Part shown: positions 1-9,599 of the stretch, one piece after another | Numbering within the stretch: position 1 is the first letter of the stretch | How the letters are laid out: every line of letters starts with the position of its first letter | Assembly (NCBI GenBank): GCA_018524725.1 | Contig: JAEUWP010000291.1 | Location: 1 to 20,139 of the forward strand | Source of the DNA: Podaxis mareebaensis | Taxonomy: Eukaryota > Basidiomycota > Agaricomycetes > Agaricales > Agaricaceae | Length of the DNA stretch: 20,139 bases | Direction: 5' to 3' | The notes under the pieces: model-generated | What the model saw: the letters and a program-made list of their open reading frames with translations, nothing else | Databases searched by the model: none | What the model was told of the DNA's origin: nothing | Position numbers and translations under genes: made by a program

Positions 1-785
1 GGGTTGTACCTGCAGGAGGCAAGCTTTGTGCTGTTCTCGTCGTCGAGAAGTTGTGACTAGGGATGAGGTGGCTTTTCAGGCGTGAGAAGTACGTTCATCT
101 CCGTTTGCACCTCTTTCCCCTTCACGCGTCTGACTCTGGGTACTTATTATACGCCTGGCTTTTAGGGCCCCCTTCTTCATGTTTCCACCTCCACATCTGC
201 CTCACTCGCGTCCTCTCAGTACCCGCCCAAATGCGTTACTCTGGCCGTTGTCCTCGGGCCCATGAGCATCATGCTCCCGCACACCATTGTCCTATTTATT
301 GCGTACAAGACTACAAATGGTGATGGCTCATACCAACGAATGGCACGGGCTTCTTGCGATATTCAACGTCATGGTGGTCGTCTGGTTGTCCACGTCCACA
401 AGTACGCAGTGTCGAGGCGTAAAGGTTGGGGGTACAGGCGATGTTGATGAGGGGATGGGGAGTGGGCACGGATCGCGGCCTACCAACAATGCCATCCGGG
501 GATCGGAACGTCCTAATTGCTCAGGCTTTGGTGAGCGTGACTTTTTCTGGTGTTCACTCGACGAGGCTTGATAGTTCTTGCAGCGCCCTGGTCGGGGGAG
601 CAACGTAAATGGCGCCGAGATAGAGACTGCATACAAGGCCCAAGACGTGGGTGCTTGCCGTCTCTATATTCAATACTTCAATATGTTCCCTATCTCCCAG
701 GTCCGATCTTGTTGTCTTTCACTTATACTTACAATTATATCGTGCGTAGATACTGATAACAGAACTGGAGATGAATGCACTTACT
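1..785. other. Left flank, no confident gene
   Basis: No open frame in this stretch has a recognisable domain, a supported start or a convincing splice pattern. One plus-strand frame around 217-330 contains a hydrophobic run (roughly VTLAVVLGP...IVLFIAY), and an overlapping frame at about 340-400 has another (LLAIFNVMVVVWL). These could be a decayed exon of a membrane protein, but the frames disagree and no clear intron joins them. CpG content is normal here, unlike the right half of the window. The stretch ends where similarity to the 3' part of the 1861-3336 gene begins. Confidence 0.4.
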
Positions 786-1088
786 GTCTGGCTCCTTGCT
801 TTGATTTGCGATACCTGGGTATCTTGCTGATCCCGGTGGCATACTTTAACACAGCGCTATTTGCCTCTGGTATGATGGATGGTCTGGCCTTCCGGAATTG
901 AGCGTCGGTGGGAGAGGCAAACTTGCCCTTTCGCGGCATGGAAATAGTCTTAACAAGGACCTTATCAGGTTCGGCGGAACGACCGACAATCGTATGGTTG
1001 AAAACAACCTTGCGTCGAGAGCGAGTCCTGAGGGTACGATGTGGGGTAGGAGAGATGTTGATTCCGTTGTAGAGCTTCTTGAGCATCA
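786..1088 (-). pseudogene. Truncated copy of the 3' part of the neighbouring 491-aa gene
   Basis: The minus-strand reading matches the C-terminal part of the gene at 1861-3336. Shared blocks include MLKKL, the HRTL..RSRR..VVF stretch, VGRSA.P.KVLVKT, FRK.RPS and GISKIPRYR.SKQGAR. It corresponds to about 1948-2330 of that gene. Relative to it, the copy lacks about 84 nt (28 codons, between KVLVKT and the RK.KF block), so the frame is kept. It has no start, no N-terminal two thirds and no promoter of its own. It lies in the same orientation as the parent gene and ends exactly where the left arm of the inverted repeat begins, so gene fragment, arm and gene follow one another directly. It most likely arose by local duplication and then decayed. 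Confidence 0.75.
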
Positions 1089-1089
1089 T

Positions 1090-1945
1090 TGACAGGCGCT
1101 GCCATCCTACCTTCGACTCCTGCCCCTCACACTCCCAACACATCCCAACCCATTCTCTATGCCACCACCTCCGCACATCGCAGTATACATTCAAACATCC
1201 CACCTGGCCCAAGCCTCCTCACCCGCACTGCCGTCCTTCCCGCCTATATTTGTCACCCGGGCCACATTACCTTAGCACCCTGCCTCTTCACCTCCGCCGC
1301 CTGCGTGATGTTCAAGCTTACACAAGTTTCTTCCGGTATAGCATGTTCTGTGGGGGAAGGACCCTAGCTGGAGGCATTGGTCAAGTTGGGAATTTGGATG
1401 GGTTGTTTTCTCAGCAACGATACCCAGGCGTGTAACCGCATCACGTTTTTTTTTTGGTTCAAAAATCCTTCCTCAACTTCTCCAATACTTGCTTTCCCGC
1501 TGCCTGGACTACAGAACCATCAGAAAGCTCTCATTGGGCGTTTTCTACATATTATTTCCGCGGCACCGTGATAACGAATGACATCGCAGGAGTAAGCAGG
1601 TGTGTCCTCTTTCCTAACATCACAAATCGTTCACGAACTTTTATCTTTCCCTTCCTTATTCCATACGCTTTGGATGGTCAGCCGATGCGGATGATCCAGT
1701 GGAGTCGAGGAGGTTCCTAGTTCGAATTCCCAGCCAGGCCCTTTCTGTTTTTATCGCTTACACTCGTTCACACATCGTGTACATAGAAGGGATTAACGCA
1801 GATGTAATAAGGTAACAAACGTATACATGGCATGGTATAAACCCGATTCAGATTTGGCAATCACGAAATCTTGTTGGTATTTGTATCCTTCCTGGCCTCG
1901 CTCCCAAAGGCGGCCAAGCCGCTCGCCCTGACTATAGCTGGTCTG
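1090..1945 (+). repeat. Left arm of a long inverted repeat
   Basis: Read on the plus strand, this segment aligns with the reverse complement of 4640-3748 over almost its whole length. By eye the arms are clearly diverged but collinear, with small indels. Anchor blocks shared by both include CGACTCCTG, CCACCTC(T)CCGCA, GCGTGATGTTC, CAACGATA, CAGAAAGCTCT, CCGTGATAACGAA, GGTAACAAACGTATACATG and GGCAATCACGAA. The arm contains a tRNA-like segment at 1667-1740. Its inner end (1861-1945) is also the 3' end of the neighbouring minus-strand gene. The outer boundary is fuzzy by a few tens of bases. No terminal motif or target duplication could be recognised, so it is not assigned to a transposon class. 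Confidence 0.8.
1667..1740 (+). repeat. tRNA-like, SINE-like segment (left copy)
   Basis: A good Pol III B-box (GTTCGAATTCC, 1720-1730) follows an A-box-like block (CAGCCGATGCGG, 1679-1690) at tRNA-like spacing. The flanks GCTTTGG and CCAGGCC can form most of an acceptor stem with wobble pairs and one mismatch. A T5 run at 1748-1752 could terminate Pol III. The T-arm is imperfect, with one extra base compared with the right copy, and no anticodon stem forms. This argues for a decayed tRNA or tRNA-derived SINE head rather than a working tRNA gene. It lies inside the inverted-repeat arm, so both arms carry it. Confidence 0.5.
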
Positions 1946-3336
1946 GCTCCTTGCTTCGACCGGCGGTACCTGGGTATCTTGCTAATTCCAACGGAGCACT
2001 CGAACGCAGCATCCTTTGACTTTGGGACTGCGGACGGTCTGACTTTCCGGAAATGAACGTCGGTGGGAGAGGTAAACTTGTCCTTTCGCAGCGTGGAAGT
2101 TTGCAAGGCACCATGATGGTGCGCGGACCTTGAGGAGGAACGATAACGAGCGCGAGCATGAACCAAGGATCGATCGACGACGGTGGTCTTAACGAGGACC
2201 TTTTCGGGTTTGGCAGAACGGCCGACTGTCGTAGGGTCGAAGACAACATTGCGTCGAGAGCGAGCCGTGAGGGTACGATGTGAGGTAGGAGAGGTGTTGT
2301 TGATTTCGTTGTGGAGCTTCTTGAGCATCACCGGGACCTTGATGCGACCCATGGTGGGTGTGGCGTTCTCGGACAACTCAAAGGTTTTGCGTTTCTTGAT
2401 CACTCGGAAAATGTCTCCGTCCGGGTCATTCCTGGCACCGTCAACCCGTGCATTGCCAGCTTCCACCTTCTCGACATCTCCTTCCTTCTCCTCATCCTCC
2501 TCTCGCAGCATTGCCAACTTTGTCGGACTAAAGATCATCCCAATATTAGCCCCCGCAAGTTGCCTCCTACACCTGGTCGCACTGATGACAGCCAAAGGGC
2601 TAGTCGGAGGACTCACGCCCCTCAAGTCCAACTCCTCCATGACATCTCCGTCCAAAACCTTGCCAGAGTCCCAACGTTCCCTACCCTTCGTCTTCTTCAG
2701 CGGAGCCCCAGGTACCGGCACCTCACTCGCCTTCTTCACAATCCCAACCAACCTCTCCACTTCCTTCCTGACTTCGGTGGGATCACAAGGCTCGCTCAAG
2801 TCGATCCTGAGAGCCTCAGGCAGGTGTTCGTTCATCTCTTTCGCCACCTCGATAACCCGAGCCGGAGTCATAGAAAGCATATCCCCGTAGTGACAGAAAG
2901 ACAGATTGACTAGGGTGTTGATGGTGACCGCGTCATTGGTACGGTCTGAATCCTGCAGAGCCACACGAGCAGCGCGTGGAGTATGTTGCTCTAGGAGAGA
3001 CCGGCTACGCTTAACAGGTTGGTTATGTTCTGGGGTGTCGAGGTCGGTGATAGGAGAGGAAGCGGTGTCAGGGGAGAGGGGAGGCGTGTCCGTAGTCAGA
3101 TCCAATGTTTGACCAGAATCGGAACCTTGGTCTACGCAAGCGCCTTTGTTCCCTTTCCCACTCGCTATGGGTTTTAGGACGTCAAGCTTGAAGAAAAGAC
3201 GGCGAATAGGGGTCTTGAGGGTCCGACTAGAACGAGCGAAGGCTGTAACACAGCTAGCGATAGAAGTGATGGGCTTGTCGGGTTGGAGAGTATCATTGGA
3301 TTTGGCAGACTGGAGAGAGGGGTGGGATTTGGGCAT
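1861..3336 (-). CDS. Uncharacterised 491-aa protein, single exon
   Basis: No known domain is recognised. The frame stays open upstream, but the first ATG is at 3334-3336 (MPKSHPSLQS...), with A at -3. A TATA-like ATATAA on the complementary strand of 3421-3430 lies about 90 nt upstream, which fits this start. The protein is rich in Ser, Thr, Pro and charged residues and probably largely disordered. A more ordered stretch lies around residues 145-215 (VNLSFCHYGDML...PARVIEVAKEMNEHLPEAL...EVERLVGIVKKA). An acidic Glu/Asp-rich run is near residues 285-305, and a strongly basic tail follows from about 340. There is no signal peptide or membrane segment. Its last 28 or so codons and its stop lie in the left inverted-repeat arm. 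The 786-1088 fragment is a second copy of its 3' part, so the family has at least two local members. Coding status rests on a 1.5-kb open frame and conservation of the copy at protein level. Confidence 0.6.
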   Translation of the reverse strand: MPKSHPSLQSAKSNDTLQPDKPITSIASCVTAFARSSRTLKTPIRRLFFKLDVLKPIASGKGNKGACVDQGSDSGQTLDLTTDTPPLSPDTASSPITDLDTPEHNQPVKRSRSLLEQHTPRAARVALQDSDRTNDAVTINTLVNLSFCHYGDMLSMTPARVIEVAKEMNEHLPEALRIDLSEPCDPTEVRKEVERLVGIVKKASEVPVPGAPLKKTKGRERWDSGKVLDGDVMEELDLRGVSPPTSPLAVISATRCRRQLAGANIGMIFSPTKLAMLREEDEEKEGDVEKVEAGNARVDGARNDPDGDIFRVIKKRKTFELSENATPTMGRIKVPVMLKKLHNEINNTSPTSHRTLTARSRRNVVFDPTTVGRSAKPEKVLVKTTVVDRSLVHARARYRSSSRSAHHHGALQTSTLRKDKFTSPTDVHFRKVRPSAVPKSKDAAFECSVGISKIPRYRRSKQGARPAIVRASGLAAFGSEARKDTNTNKIS

Positions 3337-3747
3337 TGTCGATGACGCGAGAGGGGTGGATTGAAGGAGAGATGGTATCCTGAATGTGAGGATGAGAAAG
3401 GGCGACAAGGTGAGACGCACTTCATATAAATTGTTCAGAGGAGGCTGGTCTTGATCGTGGTAGAGCCAGAGTCAGTCTCTGAACGGAACCAAGAAGAGCC
3501 GTCCCCAGACGCGATCTGAACTGGATTCAGCCTCCAGGTCATCCGCCAAAACTCACCCCTTTACATTTGTTCTTCTATGCTTACGTTTGTGGGGATTGGA
3601 ATACCAGCATCGCGAAAGACTTGGCGAGATAAAGGTGCAACATAAGTATGAGCCCCAGCTTGGGACGGGCATGTAATTGTCCATCAGCGAATGAGCACAT
3701 TGTCGTCTCTGCGTTCTTTGGTAATGCATATATACGCGTCAGGTTGG
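3337..3747. promoter_or_regulatory. Upstream region of the 491-aa gene
   Basis: No gene is seen in this 0.4-kb stretch between the start codon of the minus-strand gene and the inner end of the right inverted-repeat arm. On the minus strand a TATA-like element (complement of 3421-3430, reading TTTATATGAA) lies about 90 nt before the ATG at 3336. It is the only promoter-like signal found. A second AT-rich run, GCATATATACGCG (3726-3738), is near the arm boundary and may be incidental. Confidence 0.4.
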
Positions 3748-4640
3748 GGCTATTGTCAGGGCGAGCGACTGGGCCGCCTTCAGCAGCGAGGCTAGGAAGG
3801 GTGCGGATACCAACAAGACTTCGTGATTGCCAAGTCTGAATCGGGTTTATGCCATGTCATGTATACGTTTGTTACCTTACTACATCTATGTTAATCCCTT
3901 CTATGCACCCGATGCGTGAATGAGTGTGTAAGCGATAGAAAAAGAAAGGGCCTGACCAGGAATTGAACCGGGGACCTTTTCGATTCCGCTGGATCCTTCG
4001 CATCGGCTGACCATCAAAAGTGCATGGAACAGGAAAGGAAAAGATAGAAAAGTTCGTGAATGATTTTTGATGTTAGGAGAGAGAACACACCTGTTTGTTC
4101 CTGTGATGTCGTTCGTTATCACGGTGTCACAGAAATAATACGTAGAAGACGCCCAAGGAGAGCTTTCTGGTGATCCTGTAGTCTGGGCAGTGGGAGAATG
4201 GTTATTCGAAAGCTTGAAAGTTAAGACATTGCGAGAAACACGCTGAGGAGGGTTTTTGAACGCAGAAACGTTAGGCGTTTACATACTATCGTTGCCAAGA
4301 AACGCACCCGCCCCAACTCCAACCTGGCCAACACCTCAGCCAAGGCCCCTCAAAGACCCGTCACAACACGCTGTGCTGGAAGAAAGGCCATCTCTTAACA
4401 AAGTTAATGCGAGGTGCAAGCTCGAACATCACGCGCCGGGGAACTGAGATGATGCGGTAACAAATACAGCCGCGAAGGATGGCGGTGCGGGCGCAAATAC
4501 AGCTGGGGTCAGGTGGAATGTTTGAAGTACGTATACATTACGATGCGGAGAGGTGGTGACATGGAGAATCGACTGGCATGTGTTGGAAATACGAGAGGCC
4601 AGGAGTCGACAGGAAGAACGGTGGCACAGGCGTAAAGGAC
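3748..4640 (-). repeat. Right arm of the long inverted repeat
   Basis: The reverse complement of this segment aligns collinearly with 1090-1945. Compared with the left arm it has an extra 30-40 nt around 4370-4415 and small indels elsewhere. Its inner end (3748-3822) matches the DNA that, in the left arm, encodes the C terminus of the 491-aa gene; here it is not joined to a gene. Its outer end runs to about 170 bp upstream of the NLR start codon, so any promoter activity of the arm could reach the NLR gene. A tRNA-like segment lies at 3949-4020. Confidence 0.8.
3949..4020 (-). repeat. tRNA-like, SINE-like segment (right copy)
   Basis: On the minus strand this 72-nt segment has a B-box GGTTCAATTCC (complement of 3959-3969) within a T-arm that pairs at four of five positions (CCCGG/CCTGG). 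The inner five pairs of an acceptor stem (CTTTTGA/TCAGGCC) form, a D-stem GGTC/GATC can form but is shifted, and a T5 run follows the 3' end. No anticodon stem forms. It is the better preserved of the two copies. A functional tRNA is unlikely; a tRNA-derived element carried with the duplicated arm fits better. Confidence 0.5.
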
Positions 4641-4809
4641 AGGTAAGTTGCCACTAACAGAGTGATTGGCAATCAAGTATCTTTCAACTCCCGCTACTGA
4701 GGTGAGAGCTTTCCCAAGCGCCACTTTAATGTCTCGAGGCCAATCTATGTCACAGCTATCTTGACCCCTCCCACCAACCGTACTTTCTTCCAGGACTCGT
4801 CGATTCGCA
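4641..4809 (+). promoter_or_regulatory. Promoter-proximal region of the NLR gene
   Basis: This short region separates the right arm of the inverted repeat from the NLR start codon. A CCAAT box lies at 4740-4744, about 65 nt before the ATG. No clear TATA box is seen. The stretch from 4750 is pyrimidine-rich (ATCTTGACCCCTCCCACC, CTTTCTTCC), as is common just upstream of fungal start sites. The ATG at 4810 has G at -3. Confidence 0.4.
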
Positions 4810-7800
4810 ATGTCTTCTTTTCTGGAACGTTTCAAAAAGAAAAGTCCTGATAGTATCTCTGCGCTCGCCAACAGCGCCTTGGTCCTTGGAGCTCCTGCAG
4901 TTCCTCATATCCTTCCAAGAAGTGGAACAGCTTCCCCCACTCCGACGGTCCAACCAGTTCTCCCAAAGCCCAAGACCTGCCAGACTCCCCCAATAGTGCA
5001 CACCCCTCCCATTCCCGAATATTCTCACGATCGCCCACAGCTCCAAAACCCACCTCCCCCCGCATCCACGACCCCTCAGACTCTCCCAACGGTCCGGACA
5101 CCAACACCTCCATCCGATAGCGAGTATCAAAGTCTCGTCTCAAAACCGCAGCCAAACCCGCAAACAACGCTCCAGAAAGTTAAAGAAGTAGGCGGCACTT
5201 TTCTCCACGGGCTGGTGGTTGTAGCAGAAGGTCTCAAGGAATATTCGAGTCTCTGTCCACCACTGAAAACTGCCGCTGCCACGTTTTTGACAGTTCATAA
5301 AATCTTCAATGTGCGTAAGCCATGTCTATCCTGTTCACCCCATTGAGTTCCCATGTGCAGGGCGTATCCACGAACAAGGACGAGCTAAAGGAACTCGAGA
5401 CAAGATCTAACGCCATTCTATCACTTGTGGAAAGATACAAGGAACAAGGAACGTTGAATGCACTTGAAGAGAGAGTCCAAAGTTTCTCCAAGTGCGTGTC
5501 GGCCTCATCTCTCGCATTCGTATCTGACTTTTCTTTGGCTATATCGCAGAGCTATCGAGAGCTTGGTTGAAGGCATCCAGCGCTTGCAAGATCGACGATC
5601 GCTGACCCGTGTAGCCGAGGCATCGGACGATCCCAGGACGATACAAAAGATGTTGAGGAACCTTAACGCTGTTTGCGATCTCTTCCAAGTAGGTATTTTG
5701 ACTGCGGATTGTGCTCGTGTATCCATCGCACTCATCGCACTCCACAGATTGATATACAGTTCGATACCAATGTAACTGTACAGAATATGTTACAGGTAAG
5801 GAATCCTGCGTCTGAGAATGCACGTCTCGGCTGATGTATTCCATTGACAGATGTTGAATTCCCGTAAGCTGCTCGCCTTCGTGAGAATGACAACGTGCGA
5901 AGCTCACGCCACTACAGGGTCAATAGACAAACTTCGTCCTGAGAGCGCTTCATATAAAACCCGGCGTTCCGCGTATGGTGATCCCACAGGATGCATGCCC
6001 GGCACACGTGTCAATGTCCTTGAAAGATTGGAAGCCTGGGCTCCTGACGAACAGGGTGCCAAGGTGTACTGGCTTGTCGGGATGGCGGGCATCGGGAAGT
6101 CGACGATTGCGCAGTCACTGTGCGAGCTCCTCGACACACGGCAGATGCTTGGGGCGAGTTTCTTTTGCTCTCGAACGTCAGATAAAACTAGTAATCCACA
6201 CCTCATCGTCCCGGGTGCGGCATACCACCTCTCCAAGGGTTCGCCCACTATGAAGGCGGGGGTCGTGAAGGCCCTCGAGGAGGACCCGGATTTAATCGAA
6301 TCGAATGACTTGAAACAGCAGTTCCAAAAGCTTATCGTTGACCCGTTGCGGGCTGCTGTTGGCCCCAGTGTCAAAGCTTACAAAATCGTTGTCATCGATG
6401 CTCTTGACGAATGTACAGACCCCCACTTTGTCTATCGCCTCGTCCAGCTCATCCTCAGTTCCGCACCGCACCTCCCCCTCAAGTTCTTCCTCGTTAGCAG
6501 GCCTGACCCTCTCATCACTGCCGCCTTCAAATCTTCAAAGGGCTCTCATGACACTCTTGTACTTCACGACATCGAGGAGGACATAGTGGAGAGCGACATC
6601 CGATTGTATTTGAAAGAATCGCTGGCCGAGATCAAGAGGACCTGGGATCCTGACAAGGAGGATGGGTGGCCTCCCGACAGCGAATTGAGTCAAATTGTAA
6701 AGCATTCTGGGAAACTTTTCGTTTATTCATCTACGGCTGTGCGCTATATTCAAGATGGCGGGTTCAATTACAAGCAACGTCTCACTGACCTGGTAGAGCG
6801 CTCATGGAACCAGCAACAAACTTCAGCCATCGACGGGCTCTACGCGCATATTCTTACCCGAGCCTCTGACGGTCAGGTAGAGAAGGAATTGTCACACACG
6901 AAGACCCTCCTCTCTTTTGTTGTATTCCTCCGAACTCCGTTACCGATCAACGCTCTTTCCGCGCTGTCCGGGATTCCAGATCCTGCCAACTATTTGTCGC
7001 GACTCAACTCCGTCATTCATATCCCTACCAAAGAAAATGCACCCGTCTCCCCTTTCCATGCCTCCTTCCCGGACTTCCTCATAGACCCCAAACGTTGTCC
7101 ACCCAATCATCCCTCCCCTTTCGCTCCTCTCGTTCCCTCCGACGCCCACGCTGAGCTTGCACTCAAGTGCGTGGAGCTGATGAACGAGTCGCTCAGGTAT
7201 AACATCTGTGATACGCCTGAGGAGCTGACCATCTCGCGTATGGACAGGAGGAATCCACCCGAAAATGCCAGCAAAATCCCCGAGGCACTCCGATACGCAT
7301 GTGTTTACTGGGCCTCCCATTTGAGCGAGGTCGGGCACTCAAGCCAGCTGGCTCTTATTGGTGCTCTACGCAAGTTCCTACATACCCACCTCCTACACTG
7401 GATGGAGTGTCTGAGCGTGATTGGCCAACTCGGAAGTGGAGTTAATTCGCTTTTCAGTGCAAGTGCTGCTCTCTCGGTAAGCATTTATTAGGAGGAAGTC
7501 AACTTCGTGCGCTGACGTCACGGCAGGGCATCCAAACCGCAGATGGCGAAGATCCGCGACCACTCGTTGACGATGCGCGTCGATTCTTACAGCTTGGTTT
7601 CGAGTGCATCGAGCAGAATTGCTTCGAGGTTTACCAGTCGGCATTCACGTGGATTCCCAAGAAATCGTTGATGCGCCAAATCTACAGTGCGCAGGCAAAG
7701 CAGACGGCAAGGGTCACACTGGGTCTACCTGACTCCTGGGGACCGATGGAACTCTGCATCAAAGAGGACTTGCAAGTCAATTCTGTTGCATATTCCAATG

Positions 7801-9599
7801 ATGGTGGACAAGTTGCGTCCGGATCGTGTGATGGGACAGTCAAGATTTGGAATGTGAAGACAGGCAAGTTGAAAGCCACGCTCGAGGGCCACACTGATTG
7901 GGTGACATCCGTCGCTTTTTCGCCCGATGGCACGCGGGTTGCCTCCGGATCGGATGATGAGTCGGTCAGGATTTGGAATGTGGGGACGGGCGAGTTGGAA
8001 GCCACGCTCAAGGGCCACACCTATTCGGTGAGGTCTGTCGCTTTTTCGCCCGACGGCACGCGGGTTGCCTCCGGATCGGATGATAAAAGAGTCAGGATTT
8101 GGAATGTGAGGACAGGCGAGTTGGAAGCCACGCTCAAGGGCCACACGCGTTCGGTGAGGTCTGTCGCTTTTTCGCCCGACGGCACGCGGGTTGCCTCCGG
8201 ATCGTATGATTGGACAGTCAGGATTTGGAATGTGAGGACAGGCAAGTTGGAAGCCACGCTCAAGGGCCACACCCATTGGGTGGCATCTGTCGCTTTTTCG
8301 CCCGACGGCACGCGGGTTGCCTCCGGATCGCATGATAAAACAGTCAGGGTTTGGAATGTGAGGACAGGCGAGTTGGAAGTCACGCTCGAGGGCCACACCC
8401 ACTCGGTGACATCTGTCGCTTTTTCGCCCGACGGCACGCGGGTTGCCTCTGGATTGTATGATCACATAGTCAGGATTTGGAATGTGAGGACAGGCGAGTT
8501 GGAAGCCACGCTCGAGGGCCACACCGGTTCGGTGAGGTCTGTCGCTTTTTCGCCCGACGGCACGCGGATTGCTTCCGGATCGGATGATGAGACGGTCAGG
8601 ATTTGGAATGTGAGGACAGGCGAGTTGGAAGCCACGCTCGAGGGCCACACCGATTGGGTGAGATCTGCTGCTTTTTCGCCCGACGGCACGCGGGTTGCCT
8701 CCGGATCGGATGATGAGACAGTCAGGATTTGGAATGTGAGGACGGGCGAGTTGGAAGCTACGCTCGAGGGCCACACCCATTGGGTGGCGTCTGTCGCTTT
8801 TTCGCCCGACGGTATTCGGGTTGCCTCCGGATCGGATGATAAAAGAGTCAGGATTTGGAATGTGAGGACAGGCGAGTTGGAAGCCACGCTCGAGAGCCAC
8901 ACCGATTCAGTCACATCTGTCGCTTTTTCGCCCGACGGCACGCGGGTTGCCTCCGGATCGGATGATGAGACAGTCAGGGTTTGGAATGTGAGGACAGGCG
9001 AGTTGGAAGCCACGCTTGAGGGCCACACCAACTTGGTGAGGTCTGTCGCTTTTTCGCCCCACGGCACGTGGGTTGCCTCTGGATCGTATGATCGGACAGT
9101 CAGGATTTGGAATGTGAGGACAGGCGAGTTGGAAGCCACGCTCGAAGGCCACACCGATTCAGTCACATCTGTCGCTTTTTCGCCCGACGGCACGCGGGTT
9201 GCCTCCGGATCATTTGATCAAGCAGTCAGGATTTGGAATGTGAGGAGGGGCGAGTTGGAAGCCACGCTTGAGGGCCACACGAATTCGGTGACATCTGTCG
9301 CTTTTTCGTCCGATGGCATACGGCTCATCTCATCAGACTCTGATGGTGATAGAGTTTGGAACCTGACTTTAGAAGGACTGCACATTCTGACCAATGATTC
9401 ACACAACATTGAACTCCAGTCCCATCCTCTTTTCCTTTCCTTATCTGATGATGGTCACTGGGTGGTGGGTGCACATCATCACTGCTGGATTCCCCCTTCT
9501 TATTGGGATATCAGTTCACGTCAATTTTGGGCAGACAATGCCTGTTTTGGATATGCATCTGGCTCTGTAGTTATTCTGAACATGACCTCTGTAGCATAG
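4810..9599 (+). CDS. NACHT-WD40 NLR-like STAND protein, six exons, about 1505 aa
   Basis: Exons inferred from GT-AG signals and frame continuity: 4810-5310, 5361-5491, 5550-5688, 5748-5795, 5851-7476 and 7527-9599; introns are 50-59 nt. Residues 1-120 are Pro-rich and probably disordered. Residues 120-290 look helical and occupy the place where related basidiomycete proteins carry an MLKL/HeLo-like bundle (inference). The NACHT NTPase spans about 340-510: Walker A GMAGIGKST (350-358), Walker B VVIDALDEC (to 461), sensor-type FLVSRPDP near 490. A helical linker follows, then a WD40 region: one divergent repeat (about 897-935), eleven 42-aa repeats (936-1397), a degenerate repeat and a short tail ending near 1505. 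Known family members are cytosolic signal-transducing NTPases, including the HET-D/E allorecognition proteins; here the WD repeats would bind ligand and NACHT would drive oligomerisation. No HET domain, signal peptide or membrane segment is seen, and no stop or frameshift interrupts the model. The ligand is unknown. The main uncertainty is the 16-codon exon 4. Confidence 0.9.
7887..9272 (+). repeat. Eleven 126-bp tandem repeats encoding WD40 blades
   Basis: Eleven units of exactly 126 bp (42 codons) run head to tail from GGC at 7887 to 9272. A diverged unit precedes them (about 7770-7886) and a degenerate unit follows (from 9273). The consensus starts GHTxxVxSVAFSPDG and continues with TRVASGSxDxxVRIWNV and RTGELEATLE. 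Most units share long identical DNA stretches, including synonymous sites. Differences cluster at codons 4, 5, 7, 23, 25 and 26 of the unit. Because the period is a multiple of three, the array also leaves long spurious open frames on the opposite strand. Confidence 0.95.

Noticed and set aside
217..447. Membrane-protein exon in the left flank
   Set aside because: Hydrophobic runs occur in two conflicting frames, and no start, splice join or domain could be supported.
3337..3420. N-terminal extension of the 491-aa protein by 28 codons from 3420
   Set aside because: The frame is open but its first codon at 3418-3420 is GTG, and a TATA-like element lies directly upstream of it. The first ATG in frame is at 3336 and has a good context.
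3949..4020. A functional tRNA gene
   Set aside because: The T-arm and B-box are good, but no anticodon stem forms, the D-stem is shifted and the outer acceptor pairs mismatch. The left-arm copy is even more degraded.
7725..9193. Long open frames on the minus strand across the WD40 array
   Set aside because: The 126-bp period is a multiple of three, so a stop-free unit yields long open frames in other frames automatically. The minus-strand translations are themselves periodic and have no independent domain or promoter.
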